Shown here: positions 1-7,441 of the stretch, in pieces
Layout: each line of letters starts with the position of its first letter
How positions within the stretch are numbered: position 1 is the stretch's first letter
NCBI GenBank assembly: GCA_900543275.1
Contig: UQQL01000001.1
Coordinates: 134,605-198,604, forward strand
Direction of reading: 5' to 3'
Origin: an uncultured Collinsella sp.
GTDB taxonomy: Bacteria > Actinomycetota > Coriobacteriia > Coriobacteriales > Coriobacteriaceae
DNA length: 64,000 nt
Translations under genes and position numbers: made by a program
Notes under the pieces: generated by a model
Told to the model about the DNA's origin: nothing
What the model saw: the letters and a program-made list of their open reading frames with translations, nothing else
Databases searched by the model: none

Positions 1-2
1 TT

Positions 3-437
3 GCCGCCGGAGCCATTATCGGCGGCGGCAGCGAAGAGCAGGTCGAGGCGCTACGCGCCTTTGGCCTGCACACCGGCCTTGCCTTTCAGATTCAGGACGA
101 CCTGCTCAACTTGGTCGGCACCAAAGAGGCCGCCAACAAGGACTTCCGCACCGACATCACCGAGGGCAAACGCACGCTCGTTGCCGTGCACGCTCTGTCT
201 GATGAGCGCCATCACGACGAGGTCGAGGCAATCCTTTCCTCGGGCACCGAGGACCCCGCGCAGCTCGCGCGCGCCGTGGAGATCTTCCGGCAGACCGGCT
301 CCATCGAATATGCTCACGCCTACGCGCTGGACCTGACCGCAAAAGCCAAGGCTGCCATCGAGAACGTTGAGCTTGACCCGCACGCACGCGAACTGTTCCT
401 CTCCATGGCAGATTTCTTTGTGGAGCGCCTCAACTAG
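3..437 (+). CDS. Polyprenyl (geranyl/farnesyl-type) diphosphate synthase, 3' part only
   Basis: The reading frame is open from the window edge, so the N-terminal half, including the first aspartate-rich motif, lies outside. The visible part contains AFQIQDDLLNLVG, which is the second Asp-rich region (FQxxDDxLD-like) of trans-isoprenyl diphosphate synthases, followed by the usual KDFRTDITEGKRTL stretch that matches the conserved (D)x(xx)GKxT segment. The family condenses isopentenyl diphosphate with allylic diphosphates to make C15-C50 chains for quinones and undecaprenyl carriers. Chain length cannot be told from this part. The third residue of the usual DDxxD is replaced here (DDLLN), which is seen in some members. 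Confidence 0.85.
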   Translation, partial: AAGAIIGGGSEEQVEALRAFGLHTGLAFQIQDDLLNLVGTKEAANKDFRTDITEGKRTLVAVHALSDERHHDEVEAILSSGTEDPAQLARAVEIFRQTGSIEYAHAYALDLTAKAKAAIENVELDPHARELFLSMADFFVERLN

Positions 438-576
438 CGGGGGTCACAAAACCTGTGGGCAGCGCGTTTGGGTACAAGTTGCTACACTGTTGAGTGCATG
501 TTTATGCATTGTCTCGCGTTGTCTATCCGACACGCGCTCAAAATAGTACGAATCGTACGCCGAAAGGGGTTCGTTC

Positions 577-1482
577 ATGGAACCTATTACCACGGGCATG
601 CAGGGAGCAGCCGTCGAGGATGTTCAGTCCCGCCTTCTGCAGCTCGGTTACACCATCGATGCCGACGAGGTCGCCGACAAGCGCTTTGGCACCACCACCG
701 AGCAGGCCGTTGGCACGTTTAGGCTCGATAGCGGCCTTGCGGCCGGTTATGCTGTCGATATCCCCTGCTGGAGCGCCCTTGTAGACGCTTCATACAAGTT
801 GGGCGACCGCACGCTCTACCTTCGCATGCCCAATTTTCACGGCGCCGACGTCAAGGCCCTGCAGCGCGCTCTCAACGTTTTGGGCTTTGCCTGTGGCGAA
901 GACGACGGCTACTTTGGTCCGCATACCGAGGCCGCCCTGCAGCAGTTCCAGGAAAATGTCGGCCTGTTTGCCGACGGCATGGCCTTCCAGGACACCTACG
1001 CCTACATCAACCGCCTGCACCATGTGTGGGAGGGCAAGCCCTCGGTCACCGAAGCCGAGTCTCGCATCGGTTTTGCGCGCGCCGCCAACGTGCTCGAGCG
1101 TTTCCAGATTGCCGTCATCGGCGAGGACCCTATCGCGCGCAGCGTAGCATCGCGCATGTGGAACATCGCCACGGCGACGACCGACAGCAGCGGCATGATG
1201 CTTTGCGATTCCGAGGTTCCGACCGATGTCGACCTGGTGCTCGAGATCGCAAGCGACGAGTTGCCTGCAGACGCCGCCCCGCGCGCCACGATCGCCCTCG
1301 CCGAGTGCCACAACCTGGCCCAGCGCATCCGTACCGCCAATGTCGCCGCACAGCAAAAGCCGGCACGAATTCGCATCGAGCTCACCGGCATGACGCGTTA
1401 CAACGGCACCTTTACGGCCAGCGACGCGCAGACCCTCGCCGTACGCCTACTCGACGGCGTTTGCGATGCCCTCGCAGATTAG
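577..1482 (+). CDS. Peptidoglycan-binding domain protein, two PG_binding_1 repeats
   Basis: A 301-residue protein beginning MEPITTGMQGAAVEDVQ, with GAAAGGGG-like ribosome binding sequence (aaaggggttcgttc) just before the ATG at 577. Two peptidoglycan-binding repeats are recognisable: residues about 5-65 (GAAVEDVQSRLLQLGY ... FGTTTEQAVGTFR) and about 85-150 (GADVKALQRALNVLGF ... FGPHTEAALQQFQ). The C-terminal half (about 165-301) has no motif I recognise and might be a degenerate amidase or a novel domain. There is no signal peptide, which is odd for a wall-binding protein. The next feature is tRNA-Gln. The family anchors proteins to cell wall glycan. The actual function is unknown. Confidence 0.75.
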   Translation: MEPITTGMQGAAVEDVQSRLLQLGYTIDADEVADKRFGTTTEQAVGTFRLDSGLAAGYAVDIPCWSALVDASYKLGDRTLYLRMPNFHGADVKALQRALNVLGFACGEDDGYFGPHTEAALQQFQENVGLFADGMAFQDTYAYINRLHHVWEGKPSVTEAESRIGFARAANVLERFQIAVIGEDPIARSVASRMWNIATATTDSSGMMLCDSEVPTDVDLVLEIASDELPADAAPRATIALAECHNLAQRIRTANVAAQQKPARIRIELTGMTRYNGTFTASDAQTLAVRLLDGVCDALAD

Positions 1483-1520
1483 GTAAACTAGACGAGTTGC
1501 TTTTGGGCAACACCACACAT

Positions 1521-1595
1521 TGGGACGTAGTTCAACGGTAGAACTCCGGTTTTTGGTGCCGGCTGTTGGGGGTTCGAATCCCTCCGTCCCAGCCA
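1521..1595 (+). tRNA. tRNA-Gln (anticodon UUG)
   Basis: Acceptor stem TGGGACG (1521-1527) pairs with CGTCCCA (1585-1591), followed by discriminator G and an encoded CCA (1593-1595). The anticodon arm is CCGGT-TTTTGGT-GCCGG, with loop positions 34-36 reading TTG, so it decodes CAA. The T arm contains GGTTCGAATCC. It is followed by an intrinsic terminator at 1605-1638. A copy of its 3' end recurs about 180 bp downstream (1766-1782). Confidence 0.95.
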
Positions 1596-1604
1596 TTAAA
1601 ACTG

Positions 1605-1638
1605 AGCGCCCTGAGCCCATAACGGCCCAGGGCGCTTT
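1605..1638 (+). terminator. Intrinsic terminator after tRNA-Gln
   Basis: AGCGCCCTG and CCAGGGCGCT form a stem followed by TTTCTT. It lies ten bases after the tRNA CCA end, so it most likely ends the tRNA transcript. Confidence 0.7.
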
Positions 1639-1647
1639 CTTGTGGGC

Positions 1648-1900
1648 AAGCGGAGAGATTCGAACCCGCAAGGGTGCGGAGCTGAGGAAACGCGAAGCGT
1701 TTTCTAGCGCAGCACGCAAGGAGCGAAGCGACACAGCGGGGCGCGGCCGCCGACCAGGCAGACGCGGAATCCCTCCGTCCCACACCAGCCAAGAGCCCCT
1801 CACGTCAAGCAAATCGAGCCAACGCCGCCAAGCGGAGGAATCCGAACCCGCAAGGATGCGGAGCGACGCAGCGGGGCGCGGCCGCCGCAGGCAGACGCGG
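1648..1900. repeat. Two degenerate direct repeats with a tRNA-Gln 3'-end copy
   Basis: Copy one (about 1648-1766) and copy two (about 1833-1900) share AAGCGGAG, then CCGCAAGG(G/A)TGCGGAGC, then CAGCGGGGCGCGGCCGCCG, then CAGGCAGACGCGG. Copy one carries an extra insert of about 45 bases. Right after copy one, GAATCCCTCCGTCCCA (1766-1782) repeats the 3' end of the tRNA-Gln gene. I see no open frame with a credible ribosome binding site. It may be the remnant of a tRNA-targeted insertion, or simply tRNA-flank duplication. Confidence 0.5.
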
Positions 1901-1902
1901 TA

Positions 1903-1959
1903 CCGGCACTTGGGGACGCTCCTAAGTGCCGGCATTATAGGAACGTCCCCAAGTGCCGG
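1903..1959. repeat. Palindromic repeat, 16-bp arms
   Basis: CCGGCACTTGGGGACG (1903-1918) is the exact inverse complement of CGTCCCCAAGTGCCGG (1944-1959), with a 25-base loop that itself contains AAGTGCCGG. It carries the GGGGAC motif that recurs in several palindromes of this window, which looks like a REP-type element. There is no T run on either side, so it is not a clear terminator. Confidence 0.7.
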
Positions 1960-1993
1960 CTCGGGACTATTTTCGAGGACCCTCCGAAGGACT

Positions 1994-2223
1994 GTGGCCA
2001 AAAAACGGCAAATATGAGTACTGTTACCGTTGTAGCTACATTATTTTCGTTAATAAAAGAAGATCTTAATGAGATTTATTCGCATCAAGGTCTTCCTTTA
2101 ATGAACACTTGAGGAGATACGGCAGCTTATCTGCTCGATCGACACGTCAAATCACCTTAAATGTGGTCAAAATTACTGCTACTAAAAGAGTATCAGTACT
2201 CATATTTGATGTTTTTTGGCCAC
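1994..2223. repeat. AT-rich element with 30-bp inverted arms
   Basis: Positions 1994-2023 and 2194-2223 are inverted copies matching at 28 of 30 positions (GTGGCCAAAAAAC at the left tip). They enclose a 170-base core that is far richer in A+T than the rest of the window, with no reading frame preceded by a ribosome binding site. Size and layout fit a miniature inverted-repeat element, but no target duplication is obvious. Its low G+C suggests a foreign origin. Confidence 0.6.
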
Positions 2224-2326
2224 GGCTCTTTATAGACACCCTGCACAGCGACGGTGGTAGATTTCGGAACGCGTCCGTCAGCCCCGTTCCGAAAAACGAG
2301 CCGCATGCAACGGCCAAGCCACGACA

Positions 2327-2463
2327 GGCCCCGGGAGAGCGGGGACACCGGCTTAGGTTTATCGCGAGTTCTGCACGAACAGGAGGCCACTTAATGTGGC
2401 CTCCGTCGTGAGCAGGACTGTAGAGCAGGAAACCTAAGCCGGTGTCCCCGCTCTCCCGGGGCC
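2327..2463. repeat. 69-nt-core palindromic element, copy A
   Basis: Perfect 34-bp inverted arms (2327-2360 and 2430-2463) flank a 69-base core (2361-2429). The same core occurs at 7301-7369 (63 of 69 identical) and, inverted, at 50919-50987 (68 of 69 identical), but with different arm sequences. The core folds into GGAGGCCAC-TTAAT-GTGGCCTCC plus an outer 5-bp helix CACGA/TCGTG. It ends nine bases before the stop codon of the JetD-like gene and may act as its transcript end, although there is no T run. Confidence 0.8.
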
Positions 2464-2471
2464 GGCGGAAT

Positions 2472-4664
2472 TTAGTTGTTCAGCATGCGGTCGAAGCTTC
2501 CCGAGTCGCCATCCCGATAGTCGGCGGTCATCAGAATCTCCTGCGGAATGCGCCCGCCCTCGCGCAGCACATTGCGGAACTGCACGCGCGTGACCATGGG
2601 CAGATCCTTGATCGTCGCCGCCAAGTTCTGCGGCACGCCCTGGTTGGCAGCCGCGGGCTCGCACTCGCCGCCGGCCTTCACGCGACGCTTATGCTCGGCG
2701 AGCATGGCGCGGTACATGCCGGCATGCAGGCGAATCTCAACCACATTGGCATTGCGAGCCTGCTCGACGATGCGCGCGCCCTCGCGGTCGATATCGCCCA
2801 CGTAGTAGACGTAGTTAAAGCGATAGCCGATCTCAGCCAGATAATCGTCCAGGGCATGCGAGACGCTCGCCTTGCATCCGCCGCCAAAAATCACGCCGCC
2901 CACCTTGATGCCAAAGAGCTTGGCGTGCTTGCGGCCACGCAGCAGCCTGACGATCTCGTCATAGGTGTCCAGGTTCTCGACCATAATGAACGGCTTATCG
3001 GCGCCCAGCGTAAAGAAACCCGTAAAGTGCACGGGGCGGTTGGGGGCGACCTTGATCGCCTGCATGCTGATGCCCTTTTCGGTCATGCGCCTTATCAGGC
3101 GCTCACCGTGCTTGCCGTCAAAAGCCTTCTCGTCGTTAAAAATCTGGTAGGCACGCTGGCGGCGCGAGGCAACCGGCGTATCGGCACCTCGGTTTTGCTC
3201 GATCCAAGCCTGGATGATTGCGATTTCCTCGGCAATCTTGCGGTTGGACATCTCGTTGTGCTGAGTGCGCTGCGGAGCCTTTTTGCCGTCCTTGCCCTCG
3301 ACCCTTACGATCTGTGTCTGCTGCTCCTTGATCTTAGAGAGCGCCGTAGGCGTAGGGACAACTTTGAGCAGCTGCCTGCCTAAAACGCGGGCAAGAGCAA
3401 ACGCCGATACCTCGCCGTGGACGGCCGACTCGGGCTGCTGGGCAGCAGTATCTGCTGCGGCAGGCTCAGCCTGTGCATGAGGCTTACGCTTGGAATCTGC
3501 CCGGGTATTACGTTCCTGCTTGGGCGCAGACGAGTGCTTTTGCGGACGATCGGACTTGGCCTCCTTCGCCGGCTGGCGCTTGACCTGATCCACCGGAGTC
3601 TCGGCCTTCTCATCTCCGTTTTGTGTCGCTGTCTTCTCGGCCGCGGCCTCGGCATTTGAGCCACGACCGCCGCGGTGACGACGACGGCGGGGCTTGCCTG
3701 AGGCGCTCTCCCCCGCCTGCTTATCAGCGGTCTGTTGAGCTTTGACCTCAGTGTCAGCCGCAGGCTGCGACTCGGAAGGTTGCTGCTCGCGAGCCGCCGG
3801 CTCAACGGTTTTCTCGGTTTGTTCGGCCTTCTCGGCCTGAGCGGTCGAAGCCGGCTCGCCCTTCTCCTGACGCCTTACGGGATACGCGCGCCTCGCAAAA
3901 CCACGCCCGGGACGGCATGAACCCGGAGCCTTCTTGGCAGACTCCTCAACATCGTCTGCAGCCTCGGAAGGCTCTTCAACCTCATGCGCGACATCCTGCT
4001 GCGCAGCCTTAAAGTGGGCACCACGGCGACGCTGGGGCTCCTGGGCCTCCACGGGCTTTTGCTCCTTCGCGGGCCTCTGCGACTCGGCAGCAACCTCGTT
4101 CTCAACAGCCTCGGCATCCGTCTCACCCTTTTGAGCAACGGCACGACGGAAGCGCTCCTGCTGGGCGCGGCGCTGCGCATCGCGCTTGCCACCCCCGCCA
4201 AAACCGCCGCGTCCTGCCTTGGCCGTAAAGGCACGCACGACGTTCTCATCGAGCAACTCATCGGTATCGACATGCTCACGCGGAGCAGCTTCTTCCACAG
4301 CAGGCACGTCAGCGGAATCCTCGACGACAAAATCTTCGACGGACTCGGCAGGCTGCTCCTGGGCATCGCGGATCTCGACATTGATGGTATAGAACGCCGG
4401 GCGCCCGTTAATGCCGCTGCCCTCGATCTTGGTAACGATCTTTGCCGCGATGAGTTCGTCGCGCATCACCTTGGTGTTGCATTCCTTATCGACGGAACGG
4501 AAAATCTGCGCCAGCGCGCTCGACTTAATCTTGAGCGCCTTGCGGCAGAGCAGGTCGTAGGCAACCAGCTTGGCGCGCTCGGCAGAAAGCGATGTCTGGC
4601 TGCTCAGACGCTCAGCCAGAGCATCGACATTGTTTTGATTATCGGAATATACCGTCTTGGCCAC
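2472..4664 (-). CDS. Orphan JetD-like protein: N-terminal winged-helix-like region, long low-complexity linker, C-terminal DUF2220/TOPRIM domain
   Basis: A 730-residue protein. I chose the GTG at 4664 because AAAGGGG lies 4-5 bases upstream. An in-frame ATG at 4688 lacks such a site. Residues about 1-100 are compact and may be a winged helix (KVMRDELIAAKIVTKIEG then a turn-rich wing). Residues about 105-455 are a Lys/Glu/Ala/Gln/Arg-rich, probably disordered linker. From about 470 the sequence resembles DUF2220, the C-terminal half of the Wadjet nuclease subunit JetD: AYQIFNDEKAF, then MVENLDTYDE (Glu 563), FGGGCKASV, and YYVGDIDREG (Asp 624, Asp 626), which gives the E...DxD metal-binding pattern of TOPRIM folds. 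No JetA, JetB or JetC (condensin-like) genes lie nearby. Neighbours are a palindromic repeat and cstA. The domain call is confident from motifs. The role is unknown and could be plasmid or phage restriction, or a housekeeping DNA transaction. Confidence 0.7.
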   Translation of the reverse strand: MAKTVYSDNQNNVDALAERLSSQTSLSAERAKLVAYDLLCRKALKIKSSALAQIFRSVDKECNTKVMRDELIAAKIVTKIEGSGINGRPAFYTINVEIRDAQEQPAESVEDFVVEDSADVPAVEEAAPREHVDTDELLDENVVRAFTAKAGRGGFGGGGKRDAQRRAQQERFRRAVAQKGETDAEAVENEVAAESQRPAKEQKPVEAQEPQRRRGAHFKAAQQDVAHEVEEPSEAADDVEESAKKAPGSCRPGRGFARRAYPVRRQEKGEPASTAQAEKAEQTEKTVEPAAREQQPSESQPAADTEVKAQQTADKQAGESASGKPRRRRHRGGRGSNAEAAAEKTATQNGDEKAETPVDQVKRQPAKEAKSDRPQKHSSAPKQERNTRADSKRKPHAQAEPAAADTAAQQPESAVHGEVSAFALARVLGRQLLKVVPTPTALSKIKEQQTQIVRVEGKDGKKAPQRTQHNEMSNRKIAEEIAIIQAWIEQNRGADTPVASRRQRAYQIFNDEKAFDGKHGERLIRRMTEKGISMQAIKVAPNRPVHFTGFFTLGADKPFIMVENLDTYDEIVRLLRGRKHAKLFGIKVGGVIFGGGCKASVSHALDDYLAEIGYRFNYVYYVGDIDREGARIVEQARNANVVEIRLHAGMYRAMLAEHKRRVKAGGECEPAAANQGVPQNLAATIKDLPMVTRVQFRNVLREGGRIPQEILMTADYRDGDSGSFDRMLNN

Positions 4665-4769
4665 GGGGCCCCTTTCATATGCACACATATACGTCTATAT
4701 GGTACAACGCACGAGCCTATCCACGCAAAACATCTGCGAGAATGCCCTTGCACCACCTGTTCTCACAAG

Positions 4770-4807
4770 AAAAAAGACCGGGTCCGCTTGATTGCGGACC
4801 CGGTCTT
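4770..4807 (-). terminator. Intrinsic terminator of cstA
   Basis: On the minus strand AAAGACCGGGTCCGC pairs with GCGGACCCGGTCTTT and is followed by a run of six T. It lies about 40 bases after the cstA stop codon and also separates cstA from the JetD-like gene. Confidence 0.85.
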
Positions 4808-4847
4808 TCCGAGTCAAATAGATGGGAGATTCAACCCGTCCGACCGA

Positions 4848-6737
4848 CTAGGCCTTGGCGGCCTCGGCGTCGGCAGGAGCTTCAGCAGCAGCGGCGCGAC
4901 CGTACTCGGCCTTGCCCATCTCGGACCACTCGGGCTCCTCGTCGGGCATGGAGCCGGCCTCCTTGCCGAAGAACTCCTTGAGGCAGTTGACGGCGACGAT
5001 GAGGCCCAGGACCATCAGCAGGACGGCGAAAACGAGCTGCAGGCCCTTGGTGGCGGCGACGGAGACGGCGGCCGTGGTGGCGGTAGCCGGGATGGTGCCG
5101 AAGAAGCCGTAAGCCTGGACAGCGGTCATGCAGCCCATGGCGCTCTGGACCAGCGAGGTGAAGGTGCAGCAGAGCAGGAAGGCGACGGGCACGTAGAGCA
5201 TCCAGCCCTTGCGGCCGGTGCACTTGCAGAACACGGCGAGGGTGATCATGGTCATGCCGCCGAGCAGCTGGTTGGAGGCGCCAAAGAGCGGCCAGATGTT
5301 GGCATAGCCGCCAAAGGCGAGGGCGAGACCGGGAAGCAGGGTGACGACCGTGGCGAACCAGGGGTTGCCGAGAACCTTCATGTAGCCGGCCTTGGACTCG
5401 ATGGCCAGGGCGTCGTTGGTCTGGGCAAAGAACTCGGAGAACGAGGTGCGGGCGATGCGGGCGACGGCATCGAGCGAGGTCAGGGCCAGAGCGGAGACGT
5501 TCATGGTCATGAAGACGGTAGCGAGCGTACCGTCAACACCGAAGGCCTGCATACCGCGGGAGATACCAGCAGCGAAGATCTGGAACGGGGTGGAAGCGAC
5601 GCCAGCGTTGAGGGCGCCGGTACCGGCGGTGTTCATGTCGGAGAACATGATGCCGGCGACGATGATGGCAAGGATGCCGACGAAGGACTCGACGATCATG
5701 GCGCCATAGCCGACCTTGACGGCGTCCTGCTCCTTTTCGACCTGCTTAGAAGAGGTGCCGGAAGAAACGAGGCTGTGGAAACCGGAGAGAGCGCCGCAAG
5801 CAACGGAGACAAACAGGACGGGGAACATCATGCCGGAAGCGCTGGAGAAGCCGGTAAAGACCGGGGCGGTCATCGTGGCCTGACCGTTAACACCAAGGAC
5901 GACGATGCCGAGGACAGCGCAGGCGATCATGACAATCATCATGATCGAGGTGAGGTAGTCACGCGGGGTCTTGAGCATCTGGATGGGCATAGCGCCGGCG
6001 AAGACCAGGTAGACCATAACGACGGCGAACCACTGGAACTTATCCAGGTAGACCGGGAACTGCATACCGACGGCGAACATGAGAACCATGAGGACCACGC
6101 CGGTGACGAACTCGGTAGCACCGGTGAGGTTGAACTTCTTCTGGGCCCAACCAAAGGCGATAGCGACGAAGGTGAACAGGATGGAGATGGTACCAGCGCA
6201 GCCGGCGGCATAGGACTTGGTGAAGTCGATGGCACCGGTAGCAGCACCAGAAGCGTCAACGGCCGGGGTGAACATGAACGTCTTGCAGACCATGTCGGTG
6301 AAGGCGGCGATGACGATGATGCAGAACAGCCAGCAGAACAGCAGGAACAGGCGACGGCCGGTCTTGCCGATGTACTTCTCGATGAGCTGAGCGAGCGACT
6401 TGCCGTTGTTCTTCATCGAAGCGTACAGGGCACCAAAGTCGTGGACGGCGCCAAAAAAGATGCCGCCGACGAGAACCCAAAGCACAACGGGCAGCCAGCC
6501 AAAGGCCATGGCGACGATCGTACCCGTGACAGGGCCGGCACCGCAGATCGAGCTAAACTGGTGCGAAAACGCGGTGAAGGCGGAGACGGGCGAGAAGCTC
6601 TTGCCGTCCTTCATGCGCTTGGCCGGCGTGAGGGCCTCTTTGTCAACGCCCCACTTGTTGGCCAGCCATCGGCCATAGCCCAGATAGCCGCAGGCGAGCA
6701 CCGCCGCGGCCACAACCATGAGCAAAACTCCGTTCAT
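4848..6737 (-). CDS. cstA: CstA-type peptide/pyruvate transporter (carbon starvation protein A)
   Basis: A 629-residue polytopic membrane protein with the start at ATG 6737 preceded by AGGAGGAAATGTA. The N-terminus MNGVLLMVVAAAVLACGYLG and the segments FSSICGAGPVTGTIVA and FGAVHDFGAL are hallmarks of the CstA family, as are NQLLGG (ASNQLLGG) and DEPYR-free C-terminal helices. Family members import peptides, or pyruvate in the BtsT branch, during nutrient limitation. The gene is monocistronic, with a leader peptide, attenuator and operator upstream (6773-7007) and a terminator downstream. The last residues are Ala/Glu-rich and cytosolic. Substrate choice between peptides and pyruvate cannot be read from sequence alone. 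The upstream Ile/Val leader favours an amino-acid-related role. Confidence 0.9.
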   Translation of the reverse strand: MNGVLLMVVAAAVLACGYLGYGRWLANKWGVDKEALTPAKRMKDGKSFSPVSAFTAFSHQFSSICGAGPVTGTIVAMAFGWLPVVLWVLVGGIFFGAVHDFGALYASMKNNGKSLAQLIEKYIGKTGRRLFLLFCWLFCIIVIAAFTDMVCKTFMFTPAVDASGAATGAIDFTKSYAAGCAGTISILFTFVAIAFGWAQKKFNLTGATEFVTGVVLMVLMFAVGMQFPVYLDKFQWFAVVMVYLVFAGAMPIQMLKTPRDYLTSIMMIVMIACAVLGIVVLGVNGQATMTAPVFTGFSSASGMMFPVLFVSVACGALSGFHSLVSSGTSSKQVEKEQDAVKVGYGAMIVESFVGILAIIVAGIMFSDMNTAGTGALNAGVASTPFQIFAAGISRGMQAFGVDGTLATVFMTMNVSALALTSLDAVARIARTSFSEFFAQTNDALAIESKAGYMKVLGNPWFATVVTLLPGLALAFGGYANIWPLFGASNQLLGGMTMITLAVFCKCTGRKGWMLYVPVAFLLCCTFTSLVQSAMGCMTAVQAYGFFGTIPATATTAAVSVAATKGLQLVFAVLLMVLGLIVAVNCLKEFFGKEAGSMPDEEPEWSEMGKAEYGRAAAAEAPADAEAAKA

Positions 6738-6772
6738 TACATTTCCTCCTCTAAAAAGAACTTCTCAGACAT

Positions 6773-6812
6773 AAAAAATGAGGGCCGTCGGTTGCGCTCG
6801 ACGACCCTCATC
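6773..6812 (-). terminator. Attenuator terminator in the cstA leader
   Basis: On the minus strand GATGAGGGTCGTCG and CGACGGCCCTCAT form a stem followed by six T. It sits between the leader peptide stop (6863) and the cstA start (6737). A terminator placed inside a 5' leader implies conditional read-through. Upstream alternatives are GCATCAG/CTGATGC and GCCCGT/ACGGGC stems. Confidence 0.7.
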
Positions 6813-6862
6813 TTCATCAGCCGCCCGTTATCGTACGGGCTAGCTGTATGTGCTAACCCGCA

Positions 6863-6907
6863 TCAGATAATTACTACGCTGATAATGTTTAGCTGATGCG
6901 TGAACAT
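6863..6907 (-). CDS. Putative cstA leader peptide MFTHQLNIISVVII
   Basis: ATG at 6907, stop TGA at 6863-6865, 14 codons. The peptide ends with IISVVII, so six of the last seven codons are Ile or Val, the composition of an ilv-type attenuation peptide. AGAGGA lies about ten bases upstream of the ATG. The region encoding the peptide overlaps a possible stem (GCATCAG with CTGATGC), and an intrinsic terminator follows before cstA. The inference is ribosome-mediated attenuation by charged tRNA-Ile or tRNA-Val. No experimental basis is visible, and chance cannot be excluded for so short a frame. Confidence 0.5.
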   Translation of the reverse strand: MFTHQLNIISVVII

Positions 6908-6978
6908 GTCTAAGAAATCCTCTTCAATCATGATGCGAACGATCCGTGCGTGTTCACATCCCCCAGTGGATGAAAAGC

Positions 6979-7007
6979 AGTATGAAACTTTAGTTACCTA
7001 AAGTCAA
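6979..7007 (-). promoter_or_regulatory. Promoter of the cstA leader transcript
   Basis: On the minus strand TTGACT (7007-7002) and CATACT (6984-6979) are separated by exactly 17 bases. Transcription would start around 6972, upstream of the leader peptide. The 17-base spacer is almost filled by the operator-like palindrome at 6987-7004. Confidence 0.65.
6987..7004. promoter_or_regulatory. Operator-like palindrome in the cstA promoter
   Basis: ACTTTAGTTACCTAAAGT has 7-bp inverted arms around a 4-base centre and lies between the -35 and -10 hexamers. The same motif occurs upstream of the amino-acid ABC operon (50811-50828) and of ilvE (18702-18719). A protein bound here would block RNA polymerase. 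Confidence 0.65.
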
Positions 7008-7267
7008 CGCAAATTTGTAATGAATTTTCAACTTTTTTTGAAATTCTCGGTATAAAACGCCACTGACCTCGGACTTTACCCAACAAAAGTTTTTGCATGA
7101 GAGATGCCCCTCGGGAGCCGCGGGAGCTCCCATCCCAAATGCGGAGCAAAGCTCCGCACACCATCTTTTTCTTTCAGCTAAAGCACGCCGGAAATTCGAC
7201 GCAGCTGGCTAACCTTGCCGGACGTTGTCGACGCCAAACCAGCTCAGAAGCTATATCGATACAGAAA

Positions 7268-7399
7268 GGTCCCCGGACGGAGGGGCCGGATATAAGGTTT
7301 ATCGCGAGTTCCGCACGCAAAGAAGGCCACTTAATGTGGCCTTCGTCTTGCGCAGGACTGTAGAGCAGGGAACTTCGTGCCCCGACGCCCGGGAGGACG
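7268..7399. repeat. 69-nt-core palindromic element, copy B (imperfect arms)
   Basis: The core is 7301-7369. Unlike copies A and C, the arms (about 7268-7300 and 7370-7399) pair only with mismatches and bulges, for example GTCC with GGAC and GGGG with CCCC. Six core differences from copy C include a compensatory G-C to A-T pair in the central stem (GAAGGCCAC/GTGGCCTTC), and the outer helix is re-formed as CGCAA/TTGCG. It lies between the cstA leader region and the convergent-side end of the flavodoxin gene. The rest of 6908-7267 holds the promoter and A+T-rich sequence, with no gene seen. Confidence 0.7.
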
Positions 7400-7441
7400 T
7401 TACATTTAGAAAGATGGGCCGACCGCCGTCAGCGATGGGAG

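Noticed and set aside
1648..1900. Possible CRISPR array or phage att site
   Set aside because: Only two unequal repeats with unlike spacing and no cas genes, so not CRISPR. The att idea is kept only as a weak finding.
3984..6896. 970-codon open frame on the plus strand
   Set aside because: Antisense to cstA and the JetD-like gene. Its low-complexity Gly/Asp/Glu product is a mirror of G+C-rich codon use, and no ribosome binding site is present.
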